Below, piece after piece: positions 27,430 to 36,172 of a DNA stretch of 64,000 nt. Made by a program: the position numbers and the translations under genes. This DNA is from Clostridia bacterium (lineage in GTDB: Bacteria > Bacillota > Clostridia > Lachnospirales > Lachnospiraceae), in the NCBI GenBank assembly GCA_003249225.1, contig QKJQ01000024.1:23744-87743 (forward strand), given 5' to 3'. The notes under the pieces are model-generated. The model saw only the letters and a list, made by a program, of their open reading frames with translations, did no database searches and was not told the origin of the DNA. The first letter of the stretch is position 1, and each line of letters opens with the position of its first letter.

Positions 27430-29154
27430 TTATTTAAGATATCGTTCAATGACATTCCAGACTGTCTCTTTTTCAAAGCCAATACGCCACTCTGCAACAC
27501 CAGCAAGCTCTGCATTATAAATCGCTTTCATCTTTTCTTCAATGGAAAGTTCTTCTTCCAGCCATATCTTATATGTTACATTCTCCTTTTCGAACTCCGC
27601 ATAGAATTGACCCGTTGTTTCGTCCCAGTCATAGCTTACCCCATTGGTCTCAAGGAATTTCTCAGCGGCCTCCATGCCAAGTGCTTCGGATGTAAGGACT
27701 GCTGTTCCATCTGTGGTCGTTTCCTTCCACAATCTGGTGTAGAACGGAATTCCCATAATGATCTGCCCTGCCGGTACCTGTTCGAGCGTAGCAGCAATAG
27801 CATCGTTAATAAATCCAATGGAGGATACCGATCCGGCTTCCTCAGACCCATCATAATGCTCGTCATAACCCATGATAACAACGTAATCAATGTATTTTGC
27901 CTGCTCTTCAAGATCATAAAACGCATTATAGGAGGCCGGTATATAATTATCGACCGATAGAACAATCCGGTTCTGTCTGCATTTAATGGAGAGTTCCCGA
28001 AGAAACTGGATAAAGTGCGGTCCGCACTCTGATGATAAGCCTTCAAAATCAATATTAATACCATCCAGATTGTACTTAATAGCGGCAGCAACGATTTCAT
28101 TCACCAGTGTCTCCCGGCTTGCTGTAGTTGACAGCAACTTATAATCATCAACTTCCACTGTCGTCTCCGAACTTGGACTGAAATTACTGATAACTGCCCA
28201 AACTTCCATACCCAGACCATGTGCCTCATCAACATATTTCGCGTCAGCCCTGCTGTCCAATGTACCATCTTCACTATTCACATTGAACCAGGTAGGTGCT
28301 ACTGTAGAAACTCCATCGGTACGATTGATCAACTCCATAAAATACTGGTTGGAGTCCTGCTCGAGCGTCATATGCCATACAAGGTTGATGCTGTGTTCGC
28401 TTGTTATATGTGTATACACAGGTTCTTCGTAGGTGCTTTCTTCTCCGAAATAATACGACTCACTCAATGCTTTGGTCTGTACATATCCACGGATACCATC
28501 TGCTGTCATTACTTTGACAAAGCCTTCCTTTTGAATGCCTCCGGCATCAACGTACATAACTTTATCACCTGTCTCAAGTTCAACAAGGATATCGCTTTTT
28601 ATTCCATAATTCGTTCTCATCTGGGTCGCTTTGGTTACATCAGAATACAAATGCTCTGTCCAGGTATATTGAATAATGACCCGGTTCGGATTCTCAAATT
28701 TTTGATAGGTTATGTCAGAAAATAGTATGATAAAGTCCATTGCAACATAAAACTTGCCACCAACGGCTTTTAGCACATCATACTCAACTGACTGTTTTGT
28801 CTTATTGCTATAATAAAAATCATCGCCAACTTCAGCTTTGATTACTTTATCCGGTGTTGTAAAGATCAGTAAGTTTTCTTTTTCATCCCAGTAATACTCA
28901 CCGTCCAGTTTCGTTACTAATAAATCAAGTGATACATAAATCTGCCCATTCTCGTATAATGCATTCTCTTCGTACACACTGTCCTCCAGAATGATCATCA
29001 TTTCATCATCCGGGATGTCATAATACTCTGCCAGATCCATTACTACTTTACTTGGTGTGTACTTTACAATAAGCCGGCCTGCAAGTATTGCTGCCCCAAT
29101 CAATACCAATACTATCACGCTTAAAATGACTAGTATTTTTGCCCTTCGATTCAT
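27430..29154 (-). CDS. GH18-family glycosidase, YaaH/SleL-like, membrane-anchored
   Basis: A 574-residue protein. An N-terminal membrane anchor (ILVILSVIVLVLIGAAILAG) is followed by a copper-amine-oxidase-N-like repeat region (residues 40-165, with YVSLDLLVTKLDGEYYWDEK), an SH3b-like domain (about 190-235, GDKVMYVDAGGIQKEGFVKV) and a GH18 TIM barrel. The catalytic signature D-G-I-N-I-D-F-E lies near residue 368 with the acid Glu present; VVIMGYDEHY and the late WRIGFEKETVW complete the fold. Related proteins cleave peptidoglycan N-acetylglucosaminyl bonds in spores or cell walls. It converges with the diguanylate cyclase gene. Confidence 0.88.
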   Translation of the reverse strand: MNRRAKILVILSVIVLVLIGAAILAGRLIVKYTPSKVVMDLAEYYDIPDDEMMIILEDSVYEENALYENGQIYVSLDLLVTKLDGEYYWDEKENLLIFTTPDKVIKAEVGDDFYYSNKTKQSVEYDVLKAVGGKFYVAMDFIILFSDITYQKFENPNRVIIQYTWTEHLYSDVTKATQMRTNYGIKSDILVELETGDKVMYVDAGGIQKEGFVKVMTADGIRGYVQTKALSESYYFGEESTYEEPVYTHITSEHSINLVWHMTLEQDSNQYFMELINRTDGVSTVAPTWFNVNSEDGTLDSRADAKYVDEAHGLGMEVWAVISNFSPSSETTVEVDDYKLLSTTASRETLVNEIVAAAIKYNLDGINIDFEGLSSECGPHFIQFLRELSIKCRQNRIVLSVDNYIPASYNAFYDLEEQAKYIDYVVIMGYDEHYDGSEEAGSVSSIGFINDAIAATLEQVPAGQIIMGIPFYTRLWKETTTDGTAVLTSEALGMEAAEKFLETNGVSYDWDETTGQFYAEFEKENVTYKIWLEEELSIEEKMKAIYNAELAGVAEWRIGFEKETVWNVIERYLK

Positions 29155-29522
29155 TCGCTGCCTCCATATTTAATTATTGAATTACAACCCTCAGCGATAT
29201 TATAGCACGTAATCCCTGCCCCGTCACCTTTTTTATCAAGGATTACACTGTATTTGCCAAATTGTGAAGCTGTCAGCTGCTGCTGTTTTGCCGTCATTCG
29301 GATCATCTTGTGTTCTGTATTGTTTTGAGGGTCAGTACAGGGAGCACGACAGCAGCAGTGAACGCTTGTCAATATTCAGTTTTTTACTGGACGCAGATAT
29401 GTGCAAACATAAAACTATCATTGGTTTTTGTTAATTCGATAAGGAGTTGTGGTAGGTATCGTATTATTCCGTCTTTTGCTTTTTCTTAGCAAAAGACAAC
29501 CAACGTATCTTTGCCAGCAAGT
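29155..29522. other. Intergenic region with a 10-bp hairpin
   Basis: About 370 bp between two minus-strand genes. GTCTTTTGCT/AGCAAAAGAC (29471-29480 and 29488-29497) is a perfect hairpin just downstream of the kinase gene and probably terminates it, although no long T-run follows. A short minus-strand frame at 29151-29372 has no protein-like character and is not called. Confidence 0.5.
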
Positions 29523-30854
29523 TTATGCCGTACCATCAAAAAAGTTAAAACATTTTACAACCGGTCTCGTAATCCTGAAAGGATCCGGTGCGTGGGGAAT
29601 GGCCATCGTTTTCATAGGAACATGCCGAAAAAATCGGTAATCTTTTGGAAGTGCATGATTGATCAATAGCTGCCAGTTCTTCCAACAGGTAATTTCCTGA
29701 TCCAGATCAAGCAATAAACCGTTTTTTTTAATGTGCCAGGGTGAACAATCTGTTACAATAAATTTCATATCGCATCGCATCAGAAACTGCTTATTCTCTT
29801 CATATTCCGAACCAAAATCATAGATACAGCAGTCATAAGTGCCATTATGAAGCGGCTCTGTATTCTTCAGCAGAAAATCCGGGAAATAAGTAACACCCAT
29901 TAAAAGAAAGCAATCCTCAACCGTATTGTTCTCTATCAGGAACTGAAGATCTTGATGCTCGTTGCATTCTGCGACAACAACTTTCTTTCTGTAGACCTGA
30001 TGCAGGATATTCGCCATAAGGATGGCCGTATGGGTCGTCCCTGCACCCCGGTGAGATCCGATTAATCCGATTGACAGGACTCCTTTTTGTACTGTGCCGT
30101 TCCCACTAGTTTTTGACTTTCCAAAGAATTTTCTTTTTTTGTTATTCAGTTGAACCAGTTTGTCTCTGACTTCTCCAATGTAACGAAATCTCCTGCTTTC
30201 ATGCTCCTCTGTGCATTTGGAAAGTATCCGCATCAGTTCTTTATCTACGGTTGAATGCTGATCATACATAAAAAGAAGCAATTGTCCTAAAGCATAGATA
30301 TCTGCTCTTTCATCAGGAGCCTGTAATGTCTTTGCTTCCGGTGCGGCAAATCCAGGCGTGCCATACCTTTGCTGCTTATCCTGAATGTTGTTCATACATT
30401 CACTGGTCCCAAAATCAATGAGTTTCAATTCATCACCAGCTATTATGACATTGCCTGGCGAAAGATCAAGATAAAGCATCTTCCTGTCTTCATGAAGAAA
30501 CCCAAGCAGGCCGCAAAGGCTTATTCCATACATAACGACCTGTTCAAAAGTAAACGGACCATGTTCTTTGCGGTATTTTGCAAGCGAAAGCCCCTGTATA
30601 TATTCTTCAATGATATACATATATTTTTCGTCCTCTTCCATATCATAGACGATTGGTATATTCGGGTGCTTAACTTTTTGCAGGTAAATGGCCTCTTTTC
30701 TGAGATTGCTGCATTCCGGGTGGATTTTTTCCACACGCTTCATGACTCTTTTCTCGCCTAAACCATTATGGATCACCAGAAACACTTCGGTTACATCGGT
30801 CGCTGCCAGCAATTGGACAGGCCGGTACTTTCCAAACCATAGCTGTTCGTCCAT
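29523..30854 (-). CDS. Hanks-type protein kinase fused to a MinD/ParA-like domain
   Basis: A 443-residue two-domain protein. Residues 8-235 are a Ser/Thr kinase fold: VMKRVEK (Lys39 or 42), Glu in LRKEAIYL, catalytic loop LYLDLSPGNVII (Asp130, Asn135), metal loop LIDFGTS (147-149), APE at 171-173 and DIYALGQLLLF. The HRD motif is replaced by YLD. Residues 258-420 resemble a MinD/ParA-type P-loop domain (LSIGLIGSHRGAGTTHTAIL, then KVVVAECNEHQDLQFLIEN and YDCCIYDFGSEYEENKQFLM), but the usual Walker lysine is Thr (GAGTTH). It is therefore probably a nucleotide-poor or pseudo-ATPase partner of the kinase. No transmembrane segment. The two domains together suggest a spatially organised signalling protein; partner unknown. 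Confidence 0.8.
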   Translation of the reverse strand: MDEQLWFGKYRPVQLLAATDVTEVFLVIHNGLGEKRVMKRVEKIHPECSNLRKEAIYLQKVKHPNIPIVYDMEEDEKYMYIIEEYIQGLSLAKYRKEHGPFTFEQVVMYGISLCGLLGFLHEDRKMLYLDLSPGNVIIAGDELKLIDFGTSECMNNIQDKQQRYGTPGFAAPEAKTLQAPDERADIYALGQLLLFMYDQHSTVDKELMRILSKCTEEHESRRFRYIGEVRDKLVQLNNKKRKFFGKSKTSGNGTVQKGVLSIGLIGSHRGAGTTHTAILMANILHQVYRKKVVVAECNEHQDLQFLIENNTVEDCFLLMGVTYFPDFLLKNTEPLHNGTYDCCIYDFGSEYEENKQFLMRCDMKFIVTDCSPWHIKKNGLLLDLDQEITCWKNWQLLINHALPKDYRFFRHVPMKTMAIPHAPDPFRITRPVVKCFNFFDGTA

Positions 30855-31053
30855 CCTCTCCTTCCTTTCTTATCATTTTGGTATTCTTTGGAATTTCAAA
30901 TATAGTCTATCATAATTTAACCTGTAAGAAAACAATTATTTTACCATTTTATGTAAATAAATTGGATCGAATTTTGTGCAATTTGACAGGTCAAAAAGGT
31001 ATATTTTCAGACTTTTGTCACGATTTATTCATAGAAATTTAACGAATAATCTG

Positions 31054-31082
31054 TTGACTTCTATTCTGTTTCAAGTTATACT
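31054..31082 (+). promoter_or_regulatory. Promoter of mecA
   Basis: TTGACT (31054-31059), 17-bp spacer, TATACT (31077-31082). The start near 31089 gives a short leader of about 22 nt with the strong site AAAGGAGGGTG. Confidence 0.75.
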
Positions 31083-31110
31083 TTGCTTACAAAGAAAGGA
31101 GGGTGATTTT

Positions 31111-31878
31111 ATGAAGATTGAGAAGATCAGTGAAACACAAATCCGATGCACACTCAATCGTGACGATTTGCTTGATCGGCAGCTGCGACTCAGTGAACTT
31201 GCTTATGGCAGTGACAAAGCAAAAGCATTGTTTCAGGACATGATGCGTCAGGCGAATAGTGAATTCGGATTCGAAGCAGATGACATTCCACTTATGATTG
31301 AAGCAATTCCGGTATCACCCGAATGTTTGGTATTAATTGTTACAAAAATTGAAGAACCTGAAGAATTAGATACTAGGTTTTCGAATTTTACTCCATACAA
31401 CGGAAAAGAATCCGATGATGACAACGAAGAACATTCTTACGCAGATGAAATTATCAATCGTTTTGAGCGAATTGAAGAGATTCTTGGTAAGAAGAACAAA
31501 CCATCCGATAAGTCTCACCCCTCAATTGATGAGGACGAAATAGATGAACCTGCGACCGCTTCAGATTTTGTTTCCGTTCAGTCGGCTTTGGCAAAAGTTT
31601 ATGCATTCCGGTCTATGAAGGAATTACGTTCCTTAGCAGCAATTATAACTCCTTTTTATACTGGCAAGAACACACTTTACAAGAATAAAAAGAACAACCA
31701 GTATTATTTAGTTATATACATGTCAGGACATTCACCTGAAGAGTTTAATAAGATTTGTAATATTATTACCGAATATGGCCGGCCGGAACGAACAAACTAC
31801 GCAACCGTGTCATACTACGATGAGCATTACGATTTGATCGTAACAGACAATGCAATACAGCATCTGGCAAAGCTTTAA
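31111..31878 (+). CDS. mecA: Adaptor protein MecA
   Basis: A 255-residue adaptor for ClpC-type proteolysis. The N-terminal substrate-binding domain starts MKIEKISETQIRCTLNRDDL and includes LMRQANSEFGFE-like helices. An acidic flexible linker (residues about 90-150, rich in D and E) joins the C-terminal Clp-binding domain (FRSMKELRSLAAII, NQYYLVIYMSGHSPEEFN). Start at 31111 is decided by AAAGGAGGGTG and by the promoter, which would be inside a longer frame starting at 30976. Expected to control regulator stability, as ComK in Bacillus. Confidence 0.9.
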   Translation: MKIEKISETQIRCTLNRDDLLDRQLRLSELAYGSDKAKALFQDMMRQANSEFGFEADDIPLMIEAIPVSPECLVLIVTKIEEPEELDTRFSNFTPYNGKESDDDNEEHSYADEIINRFERIEEILGKKNKPSDKSHPSIDEDEIDEPATASDFVSVQSALAKVYAFRSMKELRSLAAIITPFYTGKNTLYKNKKNNQYYLVIYMSGHSPEEFNKICNIITEYGRPERTNYATVSYYDEHYDLIVTDNAIQHLAKL

Positions 31879-31900
31879 TCATTAACGAAGTGAATGAACA

Positions 31901-31929
31901 GACCGGCATTGCCGCAAGGCATGCCGGTC
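31901..31929 (+). promoter_or_regulatory. GC-rich hairpin between mecA and the radical SAM gene
   Basis: GACCGGCAT (31901-31909) pairs with ATGCCGGTC (31921-31929), extended by GCC-GCAA-GGC with one bulge. This is a very stable stem capped by a GCAA tetraloop. No strong T-run follows, so it may act as an attenuating or mRNA-processing hairpin rather than a full terminator. Confidence 0.65.
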
Positions 31930-31958
31930 TCTTAACGTTTAGAAAAGGGAGGGCTTCT

Positions 31959-33737
31959 ATGAAAATTCTGCTGACAGCGCTGAATGCAAAATACATCCAT
32001 TCAAATCCTGCCATTTTTTCTCTCAAGAGCTATGCAGAGGAACATGGTATTTCTGTCGATATCATGGAATTTTCCATCAATCAGAGTCCTGACCTGATTT
32101 TACAGGAAATCTATGAACAGCACCCTGATTTTATAGGATTTTCCTGTTATATCTGGAACATAAGTATGATGCGCATTCTGGTACAGGAATATCATAAGCT
32201 GGACCCTTTGACCGCACTCTGGCTTGGCGGTCCGGAAGTAAGCCATGCTCCGGTCGAAGTAATGAACGAACTTCCTGAACTTACAGGAATTATGTACGGG
32301 GAAGGGGAAATCAGTTTCTTTAATGTACTAAACGCCTATCTTTCCTCATCGGAACATAAGTCCGTAACGAACGCTTCTGAGAGACCATTTTACGATACTG
32401 ACTGCATACCTGTTCTGTCCGGTGTTAAAGGAATCGTTTACCGCAACCCGCAGAATGGGCAGATCATTACCAATGACCCGCAGCCTCTTACTGATTTTTC
32501 TGCTCTTCCTTTTCTCTATAAGCAGGAAATGGATCTGCACAGCTTTACGAACCGTATTGTTTACTATGAGTCTGCAAGAGGCTGTCCTTTCCAGTGCAGC
32601 TACTGCCTTTCTTCCATTGATAAAACAACACGAGTCCGTGATACAGCACGGGTAACAAAAGAACTGCAGCACTTTCTTGACTTACATGTCCCACAGGTCA
32701 AATTCATTGACCGGACCTTTAATTTTAACAGGTCCCGTGCTATGGAAATCTGGCACTACCTTATCGAACACGACAATCAGGTAACGAATTTTCATTTTGA
32801 AATTAAAGGAGATCTTCTCGATGATGAACAGCTGGCATTGCTTCGCCAGGCTCGTCCGGGTCTTTTTCAGTTTGAGATTGGTGTTCAGACAACGAACCCG
32901 GATACAATTAAAGCGATTCGAAGAGCAACTGATCTGAAAAAGCTGCAGCACGTTGTCTCTGTTCTTCGAAAGGATTATCGAATCCATCTTCATCTTGATC
33001 TGATAGCCGGACTCCCTTATGAAGATCTTGCTTCTTTTGCCACGTCTTTTCACGAGGTATATCTGATGCAGCCTCACCAGCTTCAGCTGGGATTTTTAAA
33101 GGTTCTTCAAGGCTCCCTCATGCATGAACAGGCTAAAGAATTTGGTATTATATCAAAAAGTTATCCACCCTATGAGGTCATGAAGACTGCCTGGCTGTCA
33201 TATGACGATGTCATACATCTGAAGTTGATCGAAGAGATGGTGGAAGTGTATTTTAACAGCGGACAGTTCACCTACAGCCTTCAATACCTGGAACATTTCT
33301 TTGCGACCTCGTATGATATGTTTAAAGAACTTGCTGCATTTTACAAACGCAATGGAGTACATCAGCTGCAGCACGCCAGAATAAAACGCTATGAGCTGCT
33401 GCTCGAGTGCATGGAATGTTATTCAAATGAATGTGAGGTCGAAGAGTCCTTGTTCTCCGGCTTTTCTCTTCCACTTTTTAAGGAACTTCTTACACTGGAT
33501 GCCTACCTTCGGGAAAATATGAAAAGCCGACCAAAGTTTTCAGGTCCCGTTGTGTTTTATGAAAGAGACAAATCGTCTAGAATAAAAGAGACACAGCAGA
33601 CACATTCCGAGCAATTTTCCTTTATGCTTTTGGAAAGTGCAAAGACCGGTATAGCGATACCTGAAACCAGAACATACCTCTTTGATTACCGCAGCCGCAG
33701 TCCCATGACGAATAATGCTGCATTTACCATTCTGTGA
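31959..33737 (+). CDS. B12-binding-domain radical SAM protein (DUF4080-type)
   Basis: A 592-residue protein. A cobalamin-binding-like Rossmann domain occupies residues 1-130 (ILLTALNAKYIHSNPAIFSL, IGFSCYIWN, LWLGGPEVSHAP). The radical SAM barrel carries the cluster motif C209-x3-C-x2-C in RGCPFQCSYCLSS, and FKFIDRTFN-like and IGVQT segments. A C-terminal DUF4080 region follows. The B12 domain lacks a clear D-x-H-x-x-G, so a base-off cobalamin is uncertain. Reaction unknown. Start at 31959 is supported by GGGAGGG; an upstream ATG at 31890 overlaps the hairpin and has no site. Confidence 0.88.
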   Translation: MKILLTALNAKYIHSNPAIFSLKSYAEEHGISVDIMEFSINQSPDLILQEIYEQHPDFIGFSCYIWNISMMRILVQEYHKLDPLTALWLGGPEVSHAPVEVMNELPELTGIMYGEGEISFFNVLNAYLSSSEHKSVTNASERPFYDTDCIPVLSGVKGIVYRNPQNGQIITNDPQPLTDFSALPFLYKQEMDLHSFTNRIVYYESARGCPFQCSYCLSSIDKTTRVRDTARVTKELQHFLDLHVPQVKFIDRTFNFNRSRAMEIWHYLIEHDNQVTNFHFEIKGDLLDDEQLALLRQARPGLFQFEIGVQTTNPDTIKAIRRATDLKKLQHVVSVLRKDYRIHLHLDLIAGLPYEDLASFATSFHEVYLMQPHQLQLGFLKVLQGSLMHEQAKEFGIISKSYPPYEVMKTAWLSYDDVIHLKLIEEMVEVYFNSGQFTYSLQYLEHFFATSYDMFKELAAFYKRNGVHQLQHARIKRYELLLECMECYSNECEVEESLFSGFSLPLFKELLTLDAYLRENMKSRPKFSGPVVFYERDKSSRIKETQQTHSEQFSFMLLESAKTGIAIPETRTYLFDYRSRSPMTNNAAFTIL

Positions 33738-33740
33738 TAC

Positions 33741-33823
33741 CAAAATAAGAAGCAATACAGCTGAGTTCAAAATAAGAACACGCAATTGAGGTCAAAATAA
33801 AAAGCAATACAGCTTAGTTCAAA
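33741..33823. repeat. Imperfect direct repeat downstream of the radical SAM gene
   Basis: A 31-bp unit (33741-33771 and 33793-33823, about 94% alike by eye), period 52, around the consensus AAAATAAGAAGCAATACAGC. A partial AAATAAGAAGC unit follows. Non-coding. Confidence 0.6.
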
Positions 33824-33832
33824 TAAGAAGCA

Positions 33833-33880
33833 AAAAACAGGGGCAAAAAATCATCTTGAATGGTTTTTGCCCCTGTTTTT
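33833..33880. terminator. Bidirectional terminator
   Basis: A perfect 17-bp stem (33833-33849 with 33864-33880) with A-rich and T-rich ends, core CAGGGGC/GCCCCTG. It serves the radical SAM gene (+) and the DUF1858 gene (-). Confidence 0.9.
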
Positions 33881-33946
33881 CTGGATTCTTATTTACTGAT
33901 TGACTTACGTCTTACATACAATAAGTTGTCTAACAGACAATAATCC

Positions 33947-34147
33947 TTATTCTGCTGCTAAAAAAGTGTTGATCTTATCAACAAGTTCATCTGCTGAAAT
34001 TCCATGAACCATAGCTGCTTCTTCAATGGATTCACCCTGAGCTGAAGGACAGCCAAGGCAATGCATACCTGCATCAAGAAGAATCGGGATGATTCCCTGA
34101 TCTACACGGATGATCTGTCCGATTGTCATATCTTTTGTAATCTGCAT
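33947..34147 (-). CDS. DUF1858 / hybrid-cluster-associated redox-disulfide domain protein
   Basis: A 66-residue cytoplasmic protein. DUF1858 features: [20 protein letters not shown] followed by the redox pair C30-L-G-C33 in [19 protein letters not shown]. It is related to the small TIGR03980-type proteins often linked to hybrid-cluster protein or thiol redox control. GGAAGGAGAAAA upstream. It is divergent from the ferredoxin gene, consistent with a redox theme. Confidence 0.88.
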   Translation of the reverse strand: MQITKDMTIGQIIRVDQGIIPILLDAGMHCLGCPSAQGESIEEAAMVHGISADELVDKINTFLAAE

Positions 34148-34309
34148 TGTTATTTTCTCCTTCCTTTGATTCCTTGCTTATTGGCAAACATTATATCGAA
34201 ATATTTGAATTTCGTCAAGCGAACCGTAACTTTGACGTAAATTTAACATAATTCAAAGAAATATAACGTAAGACTTTCTTTTCTTTACTTTTTCCTGCTA
34301 AATTTGCAC

Positions 34310-34338
34310 TTGTTTTCTCTGCGTTTTTCATGTAAAAT
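34310..34338 (+). promoter_or_regulatory. Promoter of the ferredoxin gene
   Basis: TTGTTT (34310-34315), 17-bp spacer and TAAAAT (34333-34338), with a TG just before the -10 (extended -10). Confidence 0.6.
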
Positions 34339-34369
34339 GGATACCATCACAGGAAGGAGGATTAATGAT

Positions 34370-34537
34370 ATGGCATATAAAATTACTGACGGATGCATCA
34401 GCTGTGGCGCTTGTGCTTCTGAATGTCCTGTTGGCGCTATTTCCGAAGGAGAAGATCATTACGTAATCGACGCAGATGCATGTCTGGATTGTGGTTCATG
34501 CGCACCTGTATGTCCTACAGATTCCATCGAAGCGTAA
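34370..34537 (+). CDS. 2[4Fe-4S] ferredoxin
   Basis: A 55-residue clostridial-type ferredoxin. Two complete CxxCxxCxxxCP motifs are visible: C9-C12-C15-C19-P and C38-C41-C44-C48-P. This predicts two low-potential cubane clusters for electron transfer in fermentation. Start at 34370 (MAYKITDG) follows GGAAGGAGG; the longer frame from 34304 is non-conserved and overlaps the promoter. It has its own promoter and terminator. Confidence 0.95.
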   Translation: MAYKITDGCISCGACASECPVGAISEGEDHYVIDADACLDCGSCAPVCPTDSIEA

Positions 34538-34592
34538 GCTGATTTAACTTCTCGCAACCAGATTCAATTGAATTCTGACGCTACGAACAATT

Positions 34593-34627
34593 AACAGGTC
34601 GGATGCTACGGCATCCGGCTTGTTTTT
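34593..34627 (+). terminator. Terminator of the ferredoxin gene
   Basis: CGGATGC-TACG-GCATCCG hairpin followed by GCTTGTTTTT. Confidence 0.8.
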
Positions 34628-34750
34628 GTATTCGAATTATGTTAAAAATAATAATAGATACCAGGAGCATTCAATCACTGGCTCCTTACCATCCTATAAA
34701 GCTGATTTTATTTTCACCTTACAGAACGAGGTACAGAAACGGGGAAAACT

Positions 34751-36019
34751 ATGAAGATAAACATGCCTGAAAATGTAACGTTCATCATCGAACGGCTTAT
34801 TGAAAACGGGTACGAAGCCTATGCCGTTGGTGGCTGCGTCCGTGATGTCATGCTTGGCCGCGAACCGGAGGACTGGGACATAACAACAGGTGCTTCTCCT
34901 TATGAAGTAAAAAAACTATTCAAAAGAACGGTCGATACCGGGATTAAGCATGGTACTGTAACCGTAATGATTGAAAAAGAAAGCTATGAAGTAACGACCT
35001 TCCGCATTGATGGTGTCTATGAGAACTTCAGACATCCAAAGGAGGTTTCTTTCACGACCTCTTTATCAGAAGATTTAATGCGACGGGATTTTACCATTAA
35101 TGCTATGGCGTATAATCATACCGTCGGATATGTCGATATATTTGGTGGCAGAGAGGATTTGAATACAAAAATCATCCGATGCGTGCGTGACCCGCTGTTA
35201 CGTTTTAACGAAGATGCTCTTCGAATCCTGCGTGCCTTCCGTTTCAGTGCGCAGCTTGGATTTACAATTGAGGAAAATACACTTTCCGCCGCAAAGAGTC
35301 TGGCTACTGCATTGCAGAATATCAGTTCCGAACGAATTCGTGAAGAGCTGAACAAACTTTTACTCTCCGCTTATCCGGAACGTCTTCTGGAAGCTTTTCA
35401 TGCCGGAATTCTTGCAGTAATCCTTCCGGAAGCCGATGCATTCTGTCATACCACGAACGGTGAGGAACGGTTACGTCAGACCCTTCTATCCTTTTCAAAA
35501 TTCTCTGACAGACCAGCCAGAGAATGCCAGATTCTTTGCTGGGCACTGTTCCTGCAGACGATAACAGAAAACCAGGATAACGAAGTAAGATATGACCTGT
35601 CAAAAAATATAACCAGACGGCTGAAATTTGATAACGAGACCATTTACTATGTCAGCAAGCTGGTGTTTTATAGTACCTATGAATTAAAATCAGATGAAGT
35701 GAGCATCCGCACCGCCATGTCAGAAATGGAAGAATGTATTTATGATTACTATCTGGAGATGCTTTCTGTGAAAGAAGACGTCAATTACCTGAAAGCTCTC
35801 CGGGAAATGACTTATAAGATACGATCTGTTCCTTACTGTGTGACGCTGAAACAATTAGCGGTTAAAGGAAATGACCTGATTGCCATCGGCTGCTCTCCGG
35901 GAAAGGAGCTGGGACATTTATTGCAGCAACTGCTTTCTGAAGTCCTGATACACCCGGAACTAAACACAAAACCACAGCTCCTGGCACTGTCCGCCCGAAC
36001 GATTTCAAAAAACAAGTAA
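34751..36019 (+). CDS. CCA-adding/poly(A) polymerase family tRNA nucleotidyltransferase
   Basis: A 422-residue class II nucleotidyltransferase that adds or repairs the 3'-CCA of tRNAs. The N-terminal catalytic head shows AYAVGGCVRDVMLGREPEDW and then DITTGASP with the D-x-D metal pair. TVDTGIKHGTVTV, RRDFTINAMAYN, LRFNEDALRILRAFRF and the neck helices follow. No clear HD hydrolase domain is seen. The encoded tRNA-Leu here lacks a genomic CCA, so such an enzyme is needed. Whether it is a full CCA enzyme or a partial CC/A-adding type cannot be decided by eye. Confidence 0.9.
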   Translation: MKINMPENVTFIIERLIENGYEAYAVGGCVRDVMLGREPEDWDITTGASPYEVKKLFKRTVDTGIKHGTVTVMIEKESYEVTTFRIDGVYENFRHPKEVSFTTSLSEDLMRRDFTINAMAYNHTVGYVDIFGGREDLNTKIIRCVRDPLLRFNEDALRILRAFRFSAQLGFTIEENTLSAAKSLATALQNISSERIREELNKLLLSAYPERLLEAFHAGILAVILPEADAFCHTTNGEERLRQTLLSFSKFSDRPARECQILCWALFLQTITENQDNEVRYDLSKNITRRLKFDNETIYYVSKLVFYSTYELKSDEVSIRTAMSEMEECIYDYYLEMLSVKEDVNYLKALREMTYKIRSVPYCVTLKQLAVKGNDLIAIGCSPGKELGHLLQQLLSEVLIHPELNTKPQLLALSARTISKNK

Positions 36020-36172
36020 CCAGTCTTTTCATTATATAAATGTAATTAAAAGCAGCATCCTGCCTGGATGTTTGAAAGATTTCAATGCCTCTTTCACGAA
36101 CAAGTTCGTGTCTCATGCCCCTTTGACCGCTAACTTGCTATGCACTGAAAAGCAGTGCAGAAATGGAGAAAA

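Noticed and set aside
29151..29372. Small minus-strand frame upstream of the GH18 gene
   Set aside because: Composition and lack of a start signal do not support a gene; it overlaps the GH18 start region.
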